A stretch of 64,000 bases of DNA from Methylobacterium sp. Leaf465 (lineage in GTDB: Bacteria > Pseudomonadota > Alphaproteobacteria > Rhizobiales > Beijerinckiaceae). This document shows, in pieces, positions 8,852-17,101 of the stretch. A program made the position numbers and the translations under genes. Below the pieces are notes generated by a model that worked only from the letters and a program-made list of their open reading frames with translations, had not been told where the DNA came from and made no database searches. Each line of letters begins with the position of its first letter. Positions within the stretch are counted from its first letter, which is position 1. Location: contig NZ_LMRA01000001.1 in assembly GCF_001424705.1 (NCBI RefSeq), positions 275,608 through 339,607 on the forward strand, in the 5' to 3' direction.

Positions 8852-8934
8852 GGAGGCCGCGCACGCCTCTGTGGCCGCCGGGAGACATCGGCAATTTCCT
8901 CGTCGGCGCCGTGGTTCTGATCATCGAATTCTCA

Positions 8935-8974
8935 GGCCGGGCGTGAGATGAAGGGTCTCGTTTCACTCCCGGCC
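8935..8974 (+). other. Hairpin immediately upstream of a micro-ORF
   Basis: Arms GGCCGGGCGTGA (8935-8946) and TCACTCCCGGCC (8963-8974) pair at 11 of 12 positions. The hairpin ends 8 bp before the ATG of the 37-codon ORF and has no T-run, so it looks more like a structured leader than a terminator. Confidence 0.45.
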
Positions 8975-8982
8975 ATACCGCC

Positions 8983-9096
8983 ATGCTGTCCGCCTCAGAA
9001 AACATCGTCATCCAGCACCGTGAGATCGTCGCCGTCCTGGTGACCTACGGGATATTCCTGGCCGGCGTGATGGGTGTGGCTTGGTTGATCGCGTAG
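8983..9096 (+). CDS. Possible single-pass membrane microprotein (37 aa)
   Basis: The ORF starts MLSASENIVIQHREIVAV and continues into one hydrophobic helix (about residues 16-36) ending GVAWLIA. It is too short for family recognition. The hydrophobic segment and preserved frame make it plausible, but the ribosome-binding site is poor, being occluded by or replaced with the hairpin at 8935-8974. Its last four codons (L-I-A-stop) are the first copy of the 23-bp tandem repeat that follows. Confidence 0.4.
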   Translation: MLSASENIVIQHREIVAVLVTYGIFLAGVMGVAWLIA

Positions 9097-9167
9097 CCGC
9101 GGCCCGGTTGATCGCATAGGCACGGCCGGCTTGATCGCGTAGGCGCGGCCCAACTGATCGCCTGAGC
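9083..9167 (+). repeat. 23-bp tandem repeat, 3 full copies plus a partial
   Basis: The core TGATCGC recurs at 9086, 9109, 9132 and 9155, exactly 23 bp apart. Units 9083-9105, 9106-9128 and 9129-9151 share the form GGTTGATCGCGTAGGCGCGG plus three bases, with a few substitutions; the fourth copy decays after about 16 bp. The period is not a multiple of three, so it is not a protein repeat beyond the first copy. Confidence 0.85.
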
Positions 9168-9187
9168 GGACGCGCCGTCGCGGGGTC

Positions 9188-9213
9188 GGAACCGCGCGGG
9201 TTTCACCCCGGTT
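9188..9213 (+). promoter_or_regulatory. Candidate EcfG-type stress promoter
   Basis: GGAAC (9188-9192) is followed after 17 bp by GGTT (9210-9213), close to the alphaproteobacterial EcfG consensus GGAAC-N16/17-CGTT, with one mismatch. It sits 31 bp upstream of the DUF3140 start. One near-match in GC-rich DNA is weak evidence. Confidence 0.3.
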
Positions 9214-9243
9214 TTCCGCCCGATCGTTTCGGGAGAGAACCGC

Positions 9244-9597
9244 ATGGCAGACAAGGGTGACGACCACGCCGAGACCTACAAGGCGTTCCACGAGGCCGTG
9301 AACATGACGGCGGCCAAGCTCGACGCGTTCCTGGAGACCGACGAGAGCCAATCGGTCGGCCAGAAGAAGGATGGCGGCGAAGCCACCGGCCACCGCGAGG
9401 GGCGGCGCATCGTCGAGCTTCTGCGCACCAAGAAGACCGACCTCACCGACGACGACTACGCGCACATGGCCAAGGTCGTCGGCTACGTGCACCGTCACCT
9501 CAAGCAGGGCGGCCCGAAGGAGGCCGACAAGGTGAAGGAGTCCCCCTGGCGCCTGTCGCTGATGAATTGGGGACACGATCCGCTGAAGGACGACTGA
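9244..9597 (+). CDS. DUF3140 family protein
   Basis: A 117-residue soluble protein carrying the DUF3140 signature almost end to end: FHEAVNMTAAKLDAFLETDE, QSVGQKKDGGEATGHREGRR (39-58 approx.), DDDYAHMAKVVGYVHRHL and the C-terminal WRLSLMNWGHDPLK. The family has no established biochemical role; members are often called DNA-binding or stress proteins in annotation, which I cannot verify. The start has a GGGAGAG site at 9231-9237. A possible EcfG-type promoter upstream would place it in the general stress response. Family assignment is strong, function unknown. Confidence 0.85.
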   Translation: MADKGDDHAETYKAFHEAVNMTAAKLDAFLETDESQSVGQKKDGGEATGHREGRRIVELLRTKKTDLTDDDYAHMAKVVGYVHRHLKQGGPKEADKVKESPWRLSLMNWGHDPLKDD

Positions 9598-9674
9598 GTC
9601 CGGCCCGGAGCGGGCTTCGGATCAGGTCGGATCGCGGGTTGGAAAACCACCGGCCGTCCCGCGTTGGGGAAACC

Positions 9675-9750
9675 TGGTGGAGCTGAGCGGGATCGAACCG
9701 CTGACCTCCGCAGTGCGATTGCGGCGCTCTCCCATCTGAGCTACAGCCCC
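9675..9750 (-). tRNA. tRNA-Ala (anticodon CGC)
   Basis: On the minus strand the sequence folds as a complete cloverleaf: acceptor GGGGCTG pairs with CAGCTCC including the G3-U70 wobble that identifies alanine tRNAs, a D-arm with GCTCAGATGGGAGAGC, anticodon stem CCGCA/TGCGG enclosing the loop ATCGCAC (anticodon CGC, reading GCG), and a T-arm AGCGG-TTCGATC-CCGCT. The 3' CCA is encoded (9675-9677). GCG is a common codon in this GC-rich genome. Confidence 0.97.
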
Positions 9751-9871
9751 GTTCCGGGGTGGCGGCCTTTTAGGCTCGCTCACGCCGACCTGTCAATTCC
9801 CGAAATCCTGCAGCTTTGCGTGGGCGTGATGCGTCCCGCGGGCGCGGGCCACGAGGACATCGTTTCCGCGC

Positions 9872-10174
9872 ATGAACGCCTTCATCTGGCTCTTCGACAC
9901 CGTCGTGCAGCTCTACATCTACGTCCTCATCGCCAGCGCCGTCCTGAGCTGGCTCGTGGCGTTCAATGTGGTGAATGTCCGCAACCCGATCGTGTCGCAG
10001 ATCGGCGAGGTGCTCTACCGCCTCACCGAGCCGGTGCTGCGCCCGATCCGAAACATCCTGCCCAACCTCGGCGGCGTCGATCTTTCGCCGATCGTGCTGG
10101 TGCTGCTGCTGCTGTTCGCCAGCCGCCTGCTGCACGAATTCGTGCCGACGCAGACCTCCGTCTACATCCGCTGA
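9872..10174 (+). CDS. YggT family membrane protein
   Basis: A 100-residue integral membrane protein with two hydrophobic segments (residues about 8-32 and 70-90) separated by the conserved loop with RNPIVSQIGEVLYRLTEPVL followed by RPIRNILP, the YggT signature. Family members have been linked to osmotic tolerance and, in Gram-positives, to cell division sites; the role in alphaproteobacteria is not settled. The gene follows the tRNA divergently and precedes the hydratase gene by 93 bp. Confidence 0.88.
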   Translation: MNAFIWLFDTVVQLYIYVLIASAVLSWLVAFNVVNVRNPIVSQIGEVLYRLTEPVLRPIRNILPNLGGVDLSPIVLVLLLLFASRLLHEFVPTQTSVYIR

Positions 10175-10267
10175 CCGGTCGGGCTTTCGAGGGGCGGGGC
10201 GCAACGACGGCCCGCCCGACATCAAAAAACAGACGCGCCATCGCGTCGCCCTGGGGACGAGACCGTC

Positions 10268-11314
10268 ATGAAGACCAATCCCGGCCGATTCTTCGAGGAT
10301 TACCGCCTCGGGGAAACCCTCCGTCACGCCACGCCTCGCACGGTCACCCTCGGCGACGTCGCGCTCTACACGTCGCTCTACGGCCCGCGCTTCGCCGTGC
10401 AGTCCTCGGACGCCTTCGCGCGCGCCATCGGCTATCCGCAGAGCCCCCTCGACGACCTCCTCACCTTCCACGTGGTCTTCGGCAAGACCGTGCCGGACAT
10501 CTCCCTCAACGCGCTGGCCAATCTCGGCTACGCCGAGGGCGGCTTCCGCCGGCCGGTCTATCCGGGCGAGACCCTCTCGACGGTCTCCGAGGTCATCGGC
10601 CTGAAGGAGAGCTCGAACCGCCAGACCGGCGTCGTCTACGTGCGCTCCACCGGCTCGGACGCCAACGGCGAGACCGTGCTGAGCTACTGCCGCTGGGTGC
10701 TGGTGAAGAAACGCGACCCCGAGGCCAAGATCGCGCAGGAGCACGTGCCGACCTTCGCCAAGGTGGTGGACCCGGCCGACCTCGCCGGGGCCCTGCCGCC
10801 CTTGAACCCGGCCGCCTATGATTGCGCGCTCTCAGGCTCGCCCCACCGATTCGGCGACTACGTCGTCGGCGAGAAGATCGACCATGTCGACGGCATGACC
10901 GTCGAGGAGGCCGAGCATCAGATCGCCACCCGCCTCTACCAGAACACCGCCAAGGTGCATTTCGACGGCTACGCCGCCAAGGACACCCGCTTCGGCCGCC
11001 GGCTGATCTACGGCGGCGTCGTGATCTCGCTGGCCCGGGCCCTGAGCTTCAACGGCCTCGGCAACGCCTTCGCGCTGGCGGGCATCAATGCCGGCCGCCA
11101 CGTCGCCCCGCTCTTCGCCGGCGACACGGTCTATGCCTGGAGCGAGGTGCTGGAGACCGCCGAGCTCCCCGGCCGCACCGATATCGGGGCGCTGCGCCTG
11201 CGCACGGTGGCCACCAAGAACCAGCCCTGCGGCAACCACCCCGACAAGGTCGGCGACGCCTACGACCCGTCGGTGATCCTCGACCTCGACTACTGGGCGT
11301 TCATGCCGCGCTGA
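10268..11314 (+). CDS. mch: Mesaconyl-CoA hydratase (MaoC-like, ethylmalonyl-CoA pathway)
   Basis: A 348-residue enzyme with two hot-dog (MaoC-like) halves. It interconverts erythro-beta-methylmalyl-CoA and mesaconyl-CoA in the ethylmalonyl-CoA pathway, which regenerates glyoxylate from acetyl-CoA in bacteria lacking isocitrate lyase; in methylotrophs this supports the serine cycle. The start MKTNPGRFFEDYRLGETLRH, the motif YGPRFAVQSSDAFARAIGYP and the second-half segment GRRLIYGGVVISLARALSFN are typical of the family, and the length matches. It is also called mcd in Methylobacterium. The gene is monocistronic here, with no other pathway genes beside it. Confidence 0.9.
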   Translation: MKTNPGRFFEDYRLGETLRHATPRTVTLGDVALYTSLYGPRFAVQSSDAFARAIGYPQSPLDDLLTFHVVFGKTVPDISLNALANLGYAEGGFRRPVYPGETLSTVSEVIGLKESSNRQTGVVYVRSTGSDANGETVLSYCRWVLVKKRDPEAKIAQEHVPTFAKVVDPADLAGALPPLNPAAYDCALSGSPHRFGDYVVGEKIDHVDGMTVEEAEHQIATRLYQNTAKVHFDGYAAKDTRFGRRLIYGGVVISLARALSFNGLGNAFALAGINAGRHVAPLFAGDTVYAWSEVLETAELPGRTDIGALRLRTVATKNQPCGNHPDKVGDAYDPSVILDLDYWAFMPR

Positions 11315-12287
11315 CCCCCCGGTCCCGGCCCGGCGCATGACGGGCCGGGCGGGCTGGTCCGGTGGCGACGAGCGGCGGATGCCGTGCGGGGTCGCGAACC
11401 GGACGTGGAAGGCGACGCAGTCCCCGGCCAGGTCGGGCCGTCGCCGCCGGCGAACCGCTCCCCGGCGACTCAGCGCCCTGCTCGCCGGCAGACCCGCGGC
11501 GGCGGTCGCGGGACGGCTCGCGACCATCCCGCCGAGGGTCGGGACCACCCCGCCGAACGCTCCGTCCGCGAAGGACCGGGCCTCGGCGTCCACGGCCCGG
11601 GCAGCGACGACACGATTCTCGGCTTTGGCCTGCTCCGCCGCGGACGCTCAAACGGTACCCGTCGCCTGGTCGTGCCCCCGCTCCCCCCCGGCTTCGGATC
11701 CAGGCGCCGCGCGCACTGCGCGATGCCATCGGCGATGCCGCGACGGATCTCGTCGTCGCGGGCGCCCCCGGCGTTTCCGGTGCGGGACGGCTCCGCGATA
11801 TGCGCTCGGATCGCGTCGCTCAGGCCGCCGCCGACACAGTCGCCCCCGTCCGAAACGTCGCCTTGTCTGCGTGAAAGTCGACGCATCTCGTGCGCAGGAC
11901 TGCGGCTCCATTTCCCATCGTCGTCGAATACAGTCTGCCGGCCTCTCGCAGGAAGTCTTCAAAGCAGATCATTAGGACACCTGGGTCGACCTGCTTTTCT
12001 GGACACATGCGCCGGATCATCGCCCAAAAAATTCGCGTAGCGACCAATCGGGGCCGGAGCGAAGCCCCCTCCGCACCCCCGATTTCTGGCACTTCCGCAT
12101 TAGAACAATTAGGAATTGTTGCCGCAAAGGCACGGGCCCCGAACCATTTTCTGCCGACGCTTGATCACCAGCGCGTGATCGAATAACCGCCAGACATGTC
12201 GACGTATCGATGAGCAATTTAGGATCACTCTAAGGTAATCCTCAAGAGTTCGATACGCGGCGTGGGCGCCAGCACAAGGATTTACGG
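11315..12287. other. 973-bp region without a confident gene, 5' region of the TonB receptor
   Basis: The left part (to about 11880) is GC-rich, and the minus strand shows GC3-biased codons in one frame at about 11660-11830 and then in a different frame at about 11390-11645, interrupted by a TGA near 11655. This may be a decayed or frameshifted gene, but I recognise no family. The right part (about 11880-12287) is clearly more AT-rich and holds several palindromes, described separately; it probably contains the regulated promoter of the siderophore receptor. No RNA gene was recognised. Confidence 0.45.
12104..12120. promoter_or_regulatory. Perfect AT-rich palindrome upstream of TonB receptor
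   Basis: AACAATT (12104-12110) and AATTGTT (12114-12120) are exact reverse complements around AGG. In ~70% GC DNA such a 17-bp AT-rich dyad is unlikely by chance and looks like a repressor operator. A second dyad, GATCAC/GTGATC (12163-12168 and 12175-12180), lies between it and the gene. Iron control is inferred only from the downstream gene. Confidence 0.5.
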
Positions 12288-14495
12288 GTGCGCAAGATCA
12301 CCTCAGCGCTGTCAGCAACCTCGACGTATGCTTTGATCAGCACGACTGCGCTGGTTTTCAGCTCGGCAGGTCTGACGTCGAGCGCCAAAGCGCAAGAATC
12401 CGTGCGGCTCGACGAGCTTTCGGTGGCGGGGCCTTCCGGGGGGACGGGGCGCGGCGGCCAGGGCGTCGGGCTCCTGAAGGATCTGCCGCCGCCCTATGCC
12501 GGGGGCCAGTTCGCGCGGGGCGGATCCCTCGGTGTGCTCGGAACGCGGGACGCCCTGAACACGCCGTTCAGCACCGTCAACTTCACGCAGCAGGTCATCC
12601 AGGACCAGCAGGCGCGCACCGCGGCCGATACCCTCGTCAACGACGCTTCGGTCCGCCTGACGACGGCCAGCAACGGCTTCAGCGACACCTTCCAGATCCG
12701 CGGCTTCGAGGTTCAGGCGCAGGATGTCGGGTTGAACGGCCTCTACGGCCTGGTCTCGTCCAATCGCGTGGCGGCGCAGTACATCGAGCGCATCGAGCTT
12801 CTGAAGGGACCCGGCGCGTTCATGTACGGCATTCCGCCGGGCGGCAGCGTCGGCGGCAGCATCAACATCGTTACGAAACGCGCCCTCGATGTGCCCTTCG
12901 TCCAGGTGACGCCGCAATACATCAGCCCCGGCAATTTCGGTGTTCATGTCGATGCCAGCACCCGCGGCGGCGAGAACAAGGAATGGGGCGTCCGCTTCAA
13001 CGGCCTGGCCCGGGACGGCGAGGCGACGATCCGGGACGGAAAGCTGCGGACGGGACTCGGGGCCCTGTCCCTCGACTATCAGGGTGAGCGCCTGCGCTGG
13101 GCGCTCGACGTGATCTCCCAGAACGACGACACCAAGAATTTCCGGCCGCAGATCGGCCTGCAATCGGATATCGCCTTCATCCCGCGCCCGCCCAGCGGGC
13201 GCAGCAACTGGTTCCCGGGGACGCAACTCCAGCAGCGGGACAACACGGTCGCCTCCTTCCTGGAATACGATCTGACCGACTGGCTGACGGCCTATGGCGG
13301 GATCGGATATCGCGCGGGGTCCAATCGGCAGACCTTCCCGGATTACCGGGTGTTCGGCTTCCCGAGCGGTGCCGACGTTCTCGGCAACTTCCGGCTCGTG
13401 AACGCCTTCTACGATTCCTACAGCAGCACCGTCAGCGGCAATGCCGGTCTGAAGGCCCGCTTCGACACCGGGTTCATCAATCACTCGGTGAACCTCGTCT
13501 ATACCGGGTTCACGCGGGAGGACGGCTACGCCTACGTGGCGAACTCGGCCGACGAGTCGGTCCCGTCCAACATCTATCGGCCGGCGCCGCTGCCAGTCGT
13601 GACCGGCGAGCGGATCGCCCCGCAGCGCTATGCCGGGACCACCCTGACGAGCGTCGCCATCGCAGACACGATGTCGGCCTTCGACGACACCGTCCTGCTG
13701 ACCGCCGGCGTCCGCTATCAGATGGTGAACCAGAAGAGCTACGACACCGTCACCCAGGCGCGGACCAGCGAATACGACGCGGACGCCACGTCGCCGCTCG
13801 CCGGCATCGTGTTCAAGCCCTGGAAGAACGTCTCCCTGTACGCGAACTATGCCGAAGGCCTGACGGCCGGCACCATCGTGGGACCCGGCTACAGCAACGC
13901 GGGCGCGATCCTGAGTCCCTACAAATCGGATCAGCAGGAAGTCGGCATCAAGGTCGACTGGGGCATCCTCACGACGACGGCGGCCCTGTTCCAGATCAGC
14001 CGGCCGGACCAGGTCCAGACGGCGACCAACGCCCTGGCGTATAACGGCGAGCAGCGCAACCAGGGTCTGGAGCTGTCGGCCTTCGGGGCGCTCGCACCGA
14101 CCCTGCGCGGATTCGCGAGCGCGACCTTCCTGCGTCCCGAACTGACCAAGCCGATCGACCCGCTCCAGCGCGGGAACGACGCCGCGGGCGTCCCGGACCT
14201 GACCGTCTCCGCCGGCCTCGAATGGGATACCCCCTGGGTCCCGGGCCTCGCCCTGAACGGCCGGGTCCTCTACACCTCCGGCTCCTTTCTCACCGGCGCC
14301 AACACCGTCCGCTTCCCGGACTGGACGCGGTTCGACCTTGGCTTCCGCTACGCGAAGATCCTCGACGACAGGCCGTTCGTCTTCCGCTTCAACGTCGAGA
14401 ACGTGGCGGACAACCGGTACTGGCTGACGACGGGCACCTTCGTGACGGTCGCCTCGCCCCGGACCTTCGTCGTGTCCGCCTCCTATACGTTCTGA
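12288..14495 (+). CDS. TonB-dependent siderophore receptor
   Basis: A 735-residue outer-membrane receptor that imports a ferric siderophore using TonB energy. A long signal peptide ends at AKA before Gln-36; the segment ESVRLDELSVAG near the mature N-terminus is a likely TonB box. The plug domain (about 95-205) contains FQIRGF, NGLYGL and the conserved ERIELLKGPGAFMYG, NIVTKRA. The rest is a beta barrel ending in the terminal aromatic SASYTF. The GTG start has AAGGA at 12277-12281. The FhuA/FoxA/FpvA subfamily is likely, but the ligand cannot be told. No siderophore synthesis or TonB/ExbBD genes adjoin it. Confidence 0.92.
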   Translation: MRKITSALSATSTYALISTTALVFSSAGLTSSAKAQESVRLDELSVAGPSGGTGRGGQGVGLLKDLPPPYAGGQFARGGSLGVLGTRDALNTPFSTVNFTQQVIQDQQARTAADTLVNDASVRLTTASNGFSDTFQIRGFEVQAQDVGLNGLYGLVSSNRVAAQYIERIELLKGPGAFMYGIPPGGSVGGSINIVTKRALDVPFVQVTPQYISPGNFGVHVDASTRGGENKEWGVRFNGLARDGEATIRDGKLRTGLGALSLDYQGERLRWALDVISQNDDTKNFRPQIGLQSDIAFIPRPPSGRSNWFPGTQLQQRDNTVASFLEYDLTDWLTAYGGIGYRAGSNRQTFPDYRVFGFPSGADVLGNFRLVNAFYDSYSSTVSGNAGLKARFDTGFINHSVNLVYTGFTREDGYAYVANSADESVPSNIYRPAPLPVVTGERIAPQRYAGTTLTSVAIADTMSAFDDTVLLTAGVRYQMVNQKSYDTVTQARTSEYDADATSPLAGIVFKPWKNVSLYANYAEGLTAGTIVGPGYSNAGAILSPYKSDQQEVGIKVDWGILTTTAALFQISRPDQVQTATNALAYNGEQRNQGLELSAFGALAPTLRGFASATFLRPELTKPIDPLQRGNDAAGVPDLTVSAGLEWDTPWVPGLALNGRVLYTSGSFLTGANTVRFPDWTRFDLGFRYAKILDDRPFVFRFNVENVADNRYWLTTGTFVTVASPRTFVVSASYTF

Positions 14496-14676
14496 CGGGA
14501 CCGAACGGCCTGGAGCGGCTCCGACCGGACGCGATCCCTCGGGGCCGCGACGGGAAAAGCGCGGGGACGCTCATCGCACCTTGGCGCTCCGACCGGGCTC
14601 CGGCGCGGAGGTCTTGCGGGCCGCGCCTCCCGTCGGCAAACATCGGGCCGACGACACCTTCGGAGGAAGCTTTGCC

Positions 14677-14889
14677 ATGCCGGCTGAACCGACCAAGGGA
14701 CCGGCGTCGTATTTCCCGTCGATCGAGAAGCGGTACGGCCGCCCGATCGCGGCGTGGCAGCAACTCGTCCGGGAGAGACTTCCGGCCAAGCACATGGACC
14801 TCGTGGCGATGCTGAAGGCCGAGCACGGGATGGGGCATGGACACGCCAACGCGATCGTGTCGCACGTCCTGGCAGCGCAGAAATCGTGA
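14677..14889 (+). CDS. DUF4287 domain small protein
   Basis: A 70-residue soluble protein with the DUF4287 layout: YFPSIEKRYGRPIAAWQQLV, then a helix ending at the conserved GMGHGHANAIVSHVL. The role of the family is unknown; it is found alone or fused to a DUF5655 domain. The ATG is preceded by a strong GGAGGAA (14662-14668), which decides this start over the longer in-frame extension. It is 81 bp from the convergent TauE gene. Confidence 0.82.
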   Translation: MPAEPTKGPASYFPSIEKRYGRPIAAWQQLVRERLPAKHMDLVAMLKAEHGMGHGHANAIVSHVLAAQKS

Positions 14890-14970
14890 CGCGCTCCCGC
14901 TGACACCGCGCGCCGACGGCGGCGGAGACCGCGCGGCCCTCTCAGTGGCGCAGACGCCCTGCGGTGGCCG

Positions 14971-15771
14971 TCATCCCCCGAACCATCCGGCCACCGCCCG
15001 GCGCAGCGGGTTGCCCGGGTCGGAGAGGAGGCGCAGGGCCATCAGGCAGGCGATGGTGACGAGGAGCGGGCGGATCAGCCGGGCGCCCATGCGGATCGCC
15101 AGGCGCGAGCCGATCTGCGCACCGAGAAAGGCGCCCACCGCCATCATCAGGCCGATCGTCCAGACCACGTGGCCGCCGAGCGCGAAGAGCGCGAGGCTGC
15201 CGAGGTTGCTCGCGGCGTTGGCGAGCTTGGTGTGGGCGGTGCCCTTCACCACGCCCAATCCCAGCAGGGTCACGAAGCCGATCATGTAGAAGGCGCCGGC
15301 GCCGGGGCCGAACACTCCGTCGTAGAAGCCGACCGCCGGGGCCCAGGTCAGGGCGAACCAGTTCGGGGTGATCCGCGCGGTGGCGTCTTCGTTGCTCATG
15401 CGCTTGGCGGTCGCGAAGTAGATCGCGATGGCCACGAGGAGAATCGGCACGGCGGCATCCAGCACCGCGCGCGGCAGCAGGCTGACGCAGAGCGCGCCCG
15501 CCACCGAGGCGCAGCCGGCGCTCACCGCGATCTTCCAGGCGTCGGGCCAGTGGATCAGGCGGCGGCGCGCGAAGGCGAGGGTCGAGGAGACCGCGCCGGC
15601 ACTGCCCTGGAGCTTGTTCGTAGCGATCGCCGAGACGGGATCGAGGCCGGAGAGCAGCAGGGCCGGCAGGGTCAGGAGACCCCCGCCGCCGGCGATCGCG
15701 TCGACGCAGCCGGCCGCCACCGCGACCGCGAACAGACCCGCGATCAGGCCGATATCCACCCCGAAGATCAT
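14971..15771 (-). CDS. TauE/SafE family sulfite/anion exporter-like permease
   Basis: A 266-residue inner-membrane protein with about eight hydrophobic helices. The N-terminal half starts IGLIAGLFAVAVAAGCVDAI followed by AGGGGLLTLPAL, and both halves hold the TauE/SafE signature (second copy near GFYDGVFGPGAGAFY). Members export sulfite, sulfoacetate or other organosulfur anions, and many have unknown substrates. There is no taurine or sulfur gene beside it, so the substrate is open. The gene is transcribed away from the L,D-transpeptidase, 77 bp downstream of it on the same strand. Confidence 0.88.
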   Translation of the reverse strand: MIFGVDIGLIAGLFAVAVAAGCVDAIAGGGGLLTLPALLLSGLDPVSAIATNKLQGSAGAVSSTLAFARRRLIHWPDAWKIAVSAGCASVAGALCVSLLPRAVLDAAVPILLVAIAIYFATAKRMSNEDATARITPNWFALTWAPAVGFYDGVFGPGAGAFYMIGFVTLLGLGVVKGTAHTKLANAASNLGSLALFALGGHVVWTIGLMMAVGAFLGAQIGSRLAIRMGARLIRPLLVTIACLMALRLLSDPGNPLRRAVAGWFGG

Positions 15772-15848
15772 CCCGTCCTCATGTCATGGTCCAGTGAGGG
15801 CCGACTGGAGGCGGGATGGCGATCGAGGGGAAGCGCCGGACGCACGCC

Positions 15849-16421
15849 TTAGTTGCGGACGACGACCTTGGTGCCGACCTTGGCGCGATCGTAGAGATCG
15901 ACCACGTCCTTGTTGGTCATGCGGATGCAGCCCGAGGAGACGGCGGCGCCCATGGTCTCGGGCTCGTTCGAGCCGTGGATGCGGTAGAGCGAGGAGCCGA
16001 GGTAGAGCGCCCGGGCGCCGAGCGGATTGTCCTGGCCGCCGGCCATGAAGCGCGGCAGGTCGGGGCGGCGCGCCAGCATCTGCGACGGCGGGCGCCAATC
16101 CGGCCACTCCTTCTTCATGGTCACGTGCTTCTCGCCGGACCACGAGAAGCCCTGGCGGCCGACGCCGACGCCGTAGCGCACGGCCTGGCCGCCGCCGAGC
16201 ACGTAGTAGAGCCGCCGCTGGCTGGTCGAGACCACGATGGTGCCGGGCTTCTCGGCGCCCTTCCAGGCGACGGTCTCGCGCGGAATCGCCTGCTCCTTGA
16301 AGATGTTCATGAAGTCGGCGATCGGCCCGCTGTCGAACGGGTTTCCGGCGAAGGCCGGTCCGGTCGATACGGTTAGGGCCGCCGTGAGGGCGGATGCGGC
16401 GAAAACGCGGCGCGTCTGCAT
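15849..16421 (-). CDS. L,D-transpeptidase (YkuD domain), periplasmic
   Basis: A 190-residue secreted enzyme with a signal peptide cleaved after AFA (residues 1-25). The YkuD catalytic motif is complete: His-149 in YRIHGSNEP and the nucleophile Cys-165 in SSGCIRM. These enzymes make 3-3 peptidoglycan cross-links or attach proteins such as lipoproteins or outer-membrane barrels to peptidoglycan. The length is that of the short single-domain ErfK/YbiS/YnhG members common in Rhizobiales, and no LysM or peptidoglycan-binding domain is present. It precedes the TauE-like gene on the minus strand. Confidence 0.92.
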   Translation of the reverse strand: MQTRRVFAASALTAALTVSTGPAFAGNPFDSGPIADFMNIFKEQAIPRETVAWKGAEKPGTIVVSTSQRRLYYVLGGGQAVRYGVGVGRQGFSWSGEKHVTMKKEWPDWRPPSQMLARRPDLPRFMAGGQDNPLGARALYLGSSLYRIHGSNEPETMGAAVSSGCIRMTNKDVVDLYDRAKVGTKVVVRN

Positions 16422-16633
16422 GGTCTCTCCTCCAGCCGAGGACCGGCAAAGGGCGGGCGCGAGGACCCGGCTTTCCCGGAGGCTTGTGGTCGGGGGCGAG
16501 AGCCTTGGCGCGATGGGGAAGGGGGGTCAACCGCACCGCGATCGAACGCGGTGCCCCTGTGTGATCCCGGCAACGCCCCGACTCGGGATCCCTCGGAGGG
16601 CCATCAGGCCCCCAGACACGATGCCGCAGGAAC

Positions 16634-17101
16634 TTGCGGCCAAGCCCGCTTATCCCCAGACTCGGTGCGGTGAGACCCAACACTGTCCAGATCGCACGCG
16701 CCGCCGAAGCGGCTTCGCACGTGCATGAACCGGCTTCGCCCTCGGCGGCGCGCCCGGTCGTGCGCGCCGTCGGCGTGTTTGCGTCCGGTCTCCTCGCGCT
16801 CCTGCTCCTCGTCTGCGCCGTCCTGCCTCTGATGCGGATGGCGGGGGACGTACCGCACGGCTTCGCCCGCCAGACTGTGATGTCTCAGGCCTCGCTGCCC
16901 GAGAACCGGGACACGATCCTGCGCGTCTCGGCTGCGATGGCCGACCTCGACGACAGCTTCGGCAGCGTCGCAACCCTGCGGATCCCGCGCGTGACGAAGC
17001 ACAGGGTGGATCGCCTCGCGATGCCGCGCAGCCTACGGGTCCTTGCGACGCGCGCGGTCGCTCCCCTCGAGCGCCCCCCCAGGCTCGCCCTCCCGGCCTG
17101 A
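16634..17101 (+). CDS. Membrane-anchored hypothetical protein (155 aa)
   Basis: Not recognised. A 155-residue protein with one strong transmembrane helix (about residues 45-68, VGVFASGLLALLLLVCAVLP), a positively charged, Ala-rich N-terminus and an Arg-rich C-terminal part. TTG at 16634 follows an AGGAA site and is taken as the start; GTG at 16670 gives a shorter version lacking only 12 residues. GC3 bias supports coding. It lies alone between the transpeptidase gene (divergent) and the RND pump. Confidence 0.5.
   Translation: MRPSPLIPRLGAVRPNTVQIARAAEAASHVHEPASPSAARPVVRAVGVFASGLLALLLLVCAVLPLMRMAGDVPHGFARQTVMSQASLPENRDTILRVSAAMADLDDSFGSVATLRIPRVTKHRVDRLAMPRSLRVLATRAVAPLERPPRLALPA

Noticed and set aside
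11337..12040. Several plus-strand ORFs between mch and the TonB receptor
   Set aside because: They overlap one another, are Arg/Pro/Ser-rich, lack ribosome-binding sites and resemble no family.
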